A stretch of DNA of 64,000 nt, from assembly GCF_000003815.2 (NCBI RefSeq), contig NC_049984.1, forward strand, positions 15,115,048 through 15,179,047, read 5' to 3'. Of the stretch, positions 60,900-64,000 are shown one piece after another. This DNA comes from Branchiostoma floridae (taxonomy: Eukaryota; Chordata; Leptocardii; Amphioxiformes; Branchiostomatidae). The first letter of the stretch is position 1, and each line of letters starts with the position of its first letter. The notes under the pieces are model-generated. The model was not told where the DNA came from. It did no database searches and was given only the letters and a program-made list of their open reading frames with translations. The translations under genes and the position numbers were made by a program.

Positions 60900-61459
60900 T
60901 TAACCCTATTCAGACCGGGGGGGGGGGGGCTTTTGAGGCCCGCGCTACATTTTGTAACTTCGATGTCCTATAACGCCAGAACGGCTTACGCTAGAGCCAC
61001 CACATTTAGTGAGTTTTCCTAAAATATTGTTGGCAACAATTTTACGAAGTTTGACAAATTTTCCATTTTTTCTTGTTGCCATGGCAACCGTTTGTTGACA
61101 GGCAGTTTTGCCAAAAATCACTATTTTTGGTTCTAACAATGTATTTTTCACATTTATTTGCTATATTACTGCGATTTTGTTACATAAATAAAATATTATA
61201 TTATTCAACATATCTTTCATAATTATATATGCATAAATTATGCTAATTTGATGACGTCATCAGCCCAAAATCCAAGATGGTGGACCGAATGGCCAGATCA
61301 AGAATAACAAGCTAATTATCTCTTAAAATTTGTAACTACCTGGTATTTTTTAATCAAAAACCATCTAAATGAATGAATTTAGTCTATTTCCCTCAAAAGC
61401 CCCCCCCCCCCCCCCCCGGTCCAGGGATGACCAAAAAAGCCCGGTCTGAATAGGGTTAA
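60900..61459. mobile_element. piggyBac-like MITE with TTAA target duplication
   Basis: TTAA flanks both ends (60900-60903, 61456-61459). The termini are CCCTATTCAGACCGGG and CCCGGTCTGAATAGGG, perfect inverts starting CCC as in piggyBac elements. Poly-G (left) and poly-C (right) runs followed by CTTTTGAGG / CCTCAAAAG extend the inverted repeat. The interior has a perfect X-box GTTGCCATGGCAAC (61075-61088). No transposase. Confidence 0.9.
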
Positions 61460-61942
61460 GAGTCGGTTTTTGTTGTTCCTAACAGATTTCAGAAAAAAAT
61501 TGCCCTTCAAATATGCCGAAAAAAGCTCAACACACTGAAAGAATAACACTGTACCAATCGTCTTATTTCAGCTTCAGCAAAGCATACAGTTGATTACTTG
61601 ACTTGTCATTACATTCCCCACAAAATTACATTCTTCACAAAATTGGTCTGGGTATCGGGCTATCTATTGAAAAACAAGAGCCCGTAGGACACAAACCTCC
61701 GCCAAGAAGTTGTAGTGTTTGCGGTATGGGCAAAAGTGTGTTATACACAAGCAGATAAGTTTCTTTGAAATATGTATACATAATTTGTTTCCTTTTGCAA
61801 CAAGGTCCATACCCGAAGAGCTATGTACCACTGAAAAATTATACAGATGAGAGCTTTATAATAATGTCCCTGCCCCAAGAGCCATGTAACACTGAAAAAT
61901 AAACAAATGAGAGCTGACAAAATTAAAAGAAAAAAATGTTAC
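61460..61942. other. region without clear gene; short local duplication
   Basis: Contains a 60-bp direct duplication at about 61800-61915 (GAAGAGCTATGTACCACTGA and AAGAGCCATGTAACACTGA, each followed by AAAATWAWACARATGAGAGCT). If the candidate minus-strand gene to the right is real, this is its intron. Confidence 0.5.
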
Positions 61943-63760
61943 CTGTGATTGGAGAGTAGTCAACCATCCCCCGACAGCGAGAGCTTGTAATGTGTAAGCA
62001 GGGAGGTTAAAATCAAGCTCCTTGGTGTAAGACACGCTGTCCATTATGGAGGTGAGAGGTGTTTAATGCTTGGAATCACATTACAGATGAGGTAACGGAC
62101 TATACTAACGGACTACCAGCATGGTTTCAGAGCAAAGCGATCAACAGAAACACAGCTTATTTTAACAGTCCACGACATAGCTGGGGCACTGAACAATAAA
62201 AGACAGGTGGATCTAGCAATACTTGATTTCACTAAAGCCTTCGACAAAGTCCCACATAGCAGACTCATAACAAAACTGGAGTACTATGGAATTCAAGGTT
62301 CTACATTAAACTGGTTAAGGGCTTTCCTGACGAATAGAGAGCAAACGGTAGTGGTAGAAGGGAAGGCCTCAGCTCCAGTTAAAGTAGCATCGGGAGTTCC
62401 ACAAGGGACTGTTCTGGGACCATTGCTCTTCCTCTTGTACATAAACGACTTGCCAGACCATCTCGATTCAAGTGTGAGGTTATTCGCCGATGATTGTCTG
62501 TTATACATAGAGGTATCTGCAAAGAATGACTCACAACTTCTTCAGAAAGATCTGAACACCCTGGAAGAATGGCAAAGGAAATGGCTTATGCAGTTCAATC
62601 CTGATAAGTGCTATATCATGCACATAACGAACAAACGCACGCCAAATGTGTCCCCTTACCAGTTTTGTGGTCAGACGTTAGTAACCACAAAAAGCCACCC
62701 ATACCTAGGTGTTACGTTAACAACTGGGCTGAAGTGGGGTGTCCATGTTAACAAAATAACAACCAAGGCTAAACAGACATTGGGAGTGATCAAACGTAAC
62801 TTGTGGGCATGCCCAGCCAGCGTAAAATCACTTGCATACACGTCACTGGTAAGACCTAACCTTGAATATGCTGCAACAGTATGGGATCCGTATACAAAGA
62901 AAGACAAAGATAAACTTGAAAGGGTACAGAACCAAGCTGCCCGATTCTGTACAAACAACTACAACAGGGATGCTAGTGTTACCAAAATGAAAACAGATCT
63001 ACAGTGGACATCACTTGAAGACAGAAGGAAAATGTCCAGACTTTGCATGATGTACAAAATGACCAATAAGCTGGTGGACGTACCGACTGATAAGTATCTA
63101 ATACCAGCTCAAAAAAGAACAAGAAACAGCCATGACTTCAAGTACCAGAGTTTCCAAGCTAGGATTGATGTGTTCAAAAATTCGTATTTTCCCAGAACTA
63201 TCGTAGATTGGAATTTGTTATCACCAAGTACAGTAGGGGCATCTTCTCTGAATAGTTTTAAAGAACGCTTGCAGTTAGATGTGCAAAAGTTAGGTGTGAC
63301 GGATCGTTCAGTGTAATATAACCAGCTGCTGCCGCGCCGCGTGCCTGCGAAGCTGGTGTGTTACGCCGAATGGCGGTTATACCGGCTATATAGATACAGA
63401 TACAGATACAGAGGTGTCGGTCTGTAATGATACAGTTCCTCAAAATACGGCTACGGTACCCCAAATCGCCATGTTTTATTGGGATCTCAATTACTATCAA
63501 CATAACTAAAATTTCAAAAAAAATCTATCAGAAAGGTCTTGAGTTATAGGTGCAAGCACATAAATCGAGAAAAAAAAACAGTACCCCTGATGGAAGTCAC
63601 TGAGCGCCTTGAAGAAAGTAATAACAACAGCTATCTCGTCGGTCGCATTCTTTGTCAGTGCTCCAAATGCATAAAAACATAACACCAGTCTGTTTGATAA
63701 ATGCAGTGAACATACTAACGTCACTGCAGTCGGTGGTGCAACGCTTGTTTGATATAGAGA
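61943..63760 (-). CDS. candidate two exons of an unidentified minus-strand gene, second exon split by a LINE
   Basis: Exon A, about 63585-63760, is open in one frame: it contains VTLVCSLHLSNRLVLCFYAF then GALTKNATDEIAVVITFFKA and LSDFHQ. It has an acceptor-like GGACACAG and a weak donor (GG|GTACTG). Exon B has acceptor ATCATTACAG (63422) and donor CACAG|GTAACA (61942). It begins at 63421, is interrupted after about 12 bp by the LINE 62064-63409, and continues from 62063 to 61943 (MDSVSYTKELDFNLPAYTLQ then ALAVGGWLTTLQSQ). With the LINE removed and one target copy kept, exon B is open, and its phase fits exon A (GG + A = Gly). I recognise no family. The weak donor and short length keep confidence low. 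Confidence 0.4.
62064..63409 (+). mobile_element. 5'-truncated CR1-like non-LTR retrotransposon with target-site duplication
   Basis: It is flanked by AGAGGTGT at 62056-62063 and 63410-63417, an exact 8-bp target duplication. It encodes the second half of a reverse transcriptase and ends in a short (ATACAG)n tail (63392-63411), the simple-repeat 3' end expected for CR1/L2-type elements. The 5' truncation is typical of incomplete reverse transcription. A decayed copy of the same family lies at 12780-12970. Confidence 0.92.
62096..63316 (+). CDS. reverse transcriptase fragment (CR1-like LINE ORF2)
   Basis: The frame is open from 62096 to a TAA at 63314-63316. It begins inside the RT domain with LTDYQHGFRAKRSTETQL, then LDFTKAFDKVPH (motif A), SGVPQGTVLGPLLF (motif B) and FADD (62483-62494; the catalytic YADD/FADD of motif C). 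It ends with the conserved YFPRTIVDWNLLS block. No endonuclease domain remains, and the region just before 62096 is out of frame. It cannot be an autonomous copy; no stop codons inside mean the insertion is young. Confidence 0.93.
   Translation, partial: RTILTDYQHGFRAKRSTETQLILTVHDIAGALNNKRQVDLAILDFTKAFDKVPHSRLITKLEYYGIQGSTLNWLRAFLTNREQTVVVEGKASAPVKVASGVPQGTVLGPLLFLLYINDLPDHLDSSVRLFADDCLLYIEVSAKNDSQLLQKDLNTLEEWQRKWLMQFNPDKCYIMHITNKRTPNVSPYQFCGQTLVTTKSHPYLGVTLTTGLKWGVHVNKITTKAKQTLGVIKRNLWACPASVKSLAYTSLVRPNLEYAATVWDPYTKKDKDKLERVQNQAARFCTNNYNRDASVTKMKTDLQWTSLEDRRKMSRLCMMYKMTNKLVDVPTDKYLIPAQKRTRNSHDFKYQSFQARIDVFKNSYFPRTIVDWNLLSPSTVGASSLNSFKERLQLDVQKLGVTDRSV
63418..63584. other. short interval, candidate intron of the minus-strand gene
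   Basis: AT-rich, bounded on the minus strand by GTACTG and ATCATTACAG. It has a pyrimidine tract (TTTTTTTTGAAATTTTAG) but no other feature. Confidence 0.3.
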
Positions 63761-63875
63761 ACTGTGTCCTTAGAACAGAAGAAAATATCTGAGAATCAAG
63801 TGCGCTGCTGCCGGTAAGTGACAAACAGTTTATCTGATGCAAGGTTTGCGTACAGAGAAAGGGGATGTCTGTAAA

Positions 63876-64000
63876 ATGTGGCGACGAAGTAGAACAATAG
63901 CCATATTGTTCTTGTTTCTCTTGTCAGTAGCCTGCGAGGCTACCTATACAAATGCCTCGCGTTTTCCTCAGTGTAAGAAAGCTGATTGGCGAGATTGTGT
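63876..64000 (+). CDS. start of a secreted or membrane protein gene, runs off the right edge
   Basis: ATG at 63876 opens a frame of 41 codons to the window end: MWRRSRTIAILFLFLLSVAC, then EATYTNASRFPQCKKADWRDC. It has the charge-hydrophobic-polar layout of a signal peptide, with likely cleavage near CEA, followed by a Cys-containing N-terminus and an N-glycosylation site (NAS). An ATG 12 bp upstream (63864) opens a different frame that stops after 11 codons, a possible short upstream ORF. Family unknown; only the first residues are visible. Confidence 0.55.
   Translation, partial: MWRRSRTIAILFLFLLSVACEATYTNASRFPQCKKADWRDC

Noticed and set aside
61943-62044. A first coding exon starting at the ATG at 62044
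   Set aside because: The frame is open upstream of that ATG and an acceptor is present beyond the LINE, so an internal exon fits better than a start.

Overview
The window looks like nuclear DNA of an invertebrate deuterostome, most likely amphioxus (Branchiostoma). The evidence is intron-rich genes with vertebrate-like protein sequences, a conserved SF3B3-COG4 gene pair, and a dense load of short inverted-repeat DNA elements, tRNA-derived SINEs and CR1-like LINE fragments. No database search was possible; family names come from recognising the protein sequences.

Layout. (1) 1-4.3 kb: two tandem satellite-like arrays, with units of about 145 bp and about 468 bp. (2) 6.4-29.6 kb, minus strand: SF3B3 (SF3b130/SAP130), 23 coding exons from the start codon. 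The last ~130 codons are not in the window. (3) 29.6-30.6 kb: a ~1 kb interval shared by two divergent genes, a candidate bidirectional promoter with a YY1-type motif on the COG4 start codon. (4) 30.6-45.5 kb, plus strand: COG4, all 23 coding exons, 756 residues. (5) 47.5-53.8 kb, minus strand: a two-exon gene for a ubiquitin-like + ankyrin protein (ANKUB1-like) whose long C-terminus carries eight W-L-x-x-K motifs at nearly regular spacing, as in CCDC181. (6) 57.4-58.8 kb, minus strand: a single-exon rhodopsin-like GPCR with one in-frame stop and a missing DRY arginine. (7) 58.8-64 kb: inverted-repeat elements, a 5'-truncated CR1-like LINE flanked by a perfect 8-bp target duplication, candidate exons of an unidentified minus-strand gene that the LINE appears to have hit, and at the right edge the start of a plus-strand gene with a signal peptide.

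Functional links. SF3B3 (pre-mRNA splicing) and COG4 (Golgi tethering) are unrelated housekeeping functions. Their head-to-head order is also known in human (16q22), so this looks like old conserved microsynteny. The ANKUB1-like gene, the GPCR and the right-edge genes show no obvious shared pathway.

Most of the remaining structure is mobile DNA. There are at least eight inverted-repeat families, several with readable target duplications: TA, TTAA, 5 bp, 6 bp, 8 bp and 8-9 bp. The most unusual points are a 101-bp triplication covering a 3' splice site and 24 codons of SF3B3, the LINE insertion into a candidate exon, the WLxxK octad, the GPCR nonsense codon, and a perfect RFX X-box inside a piggyBac-type element.
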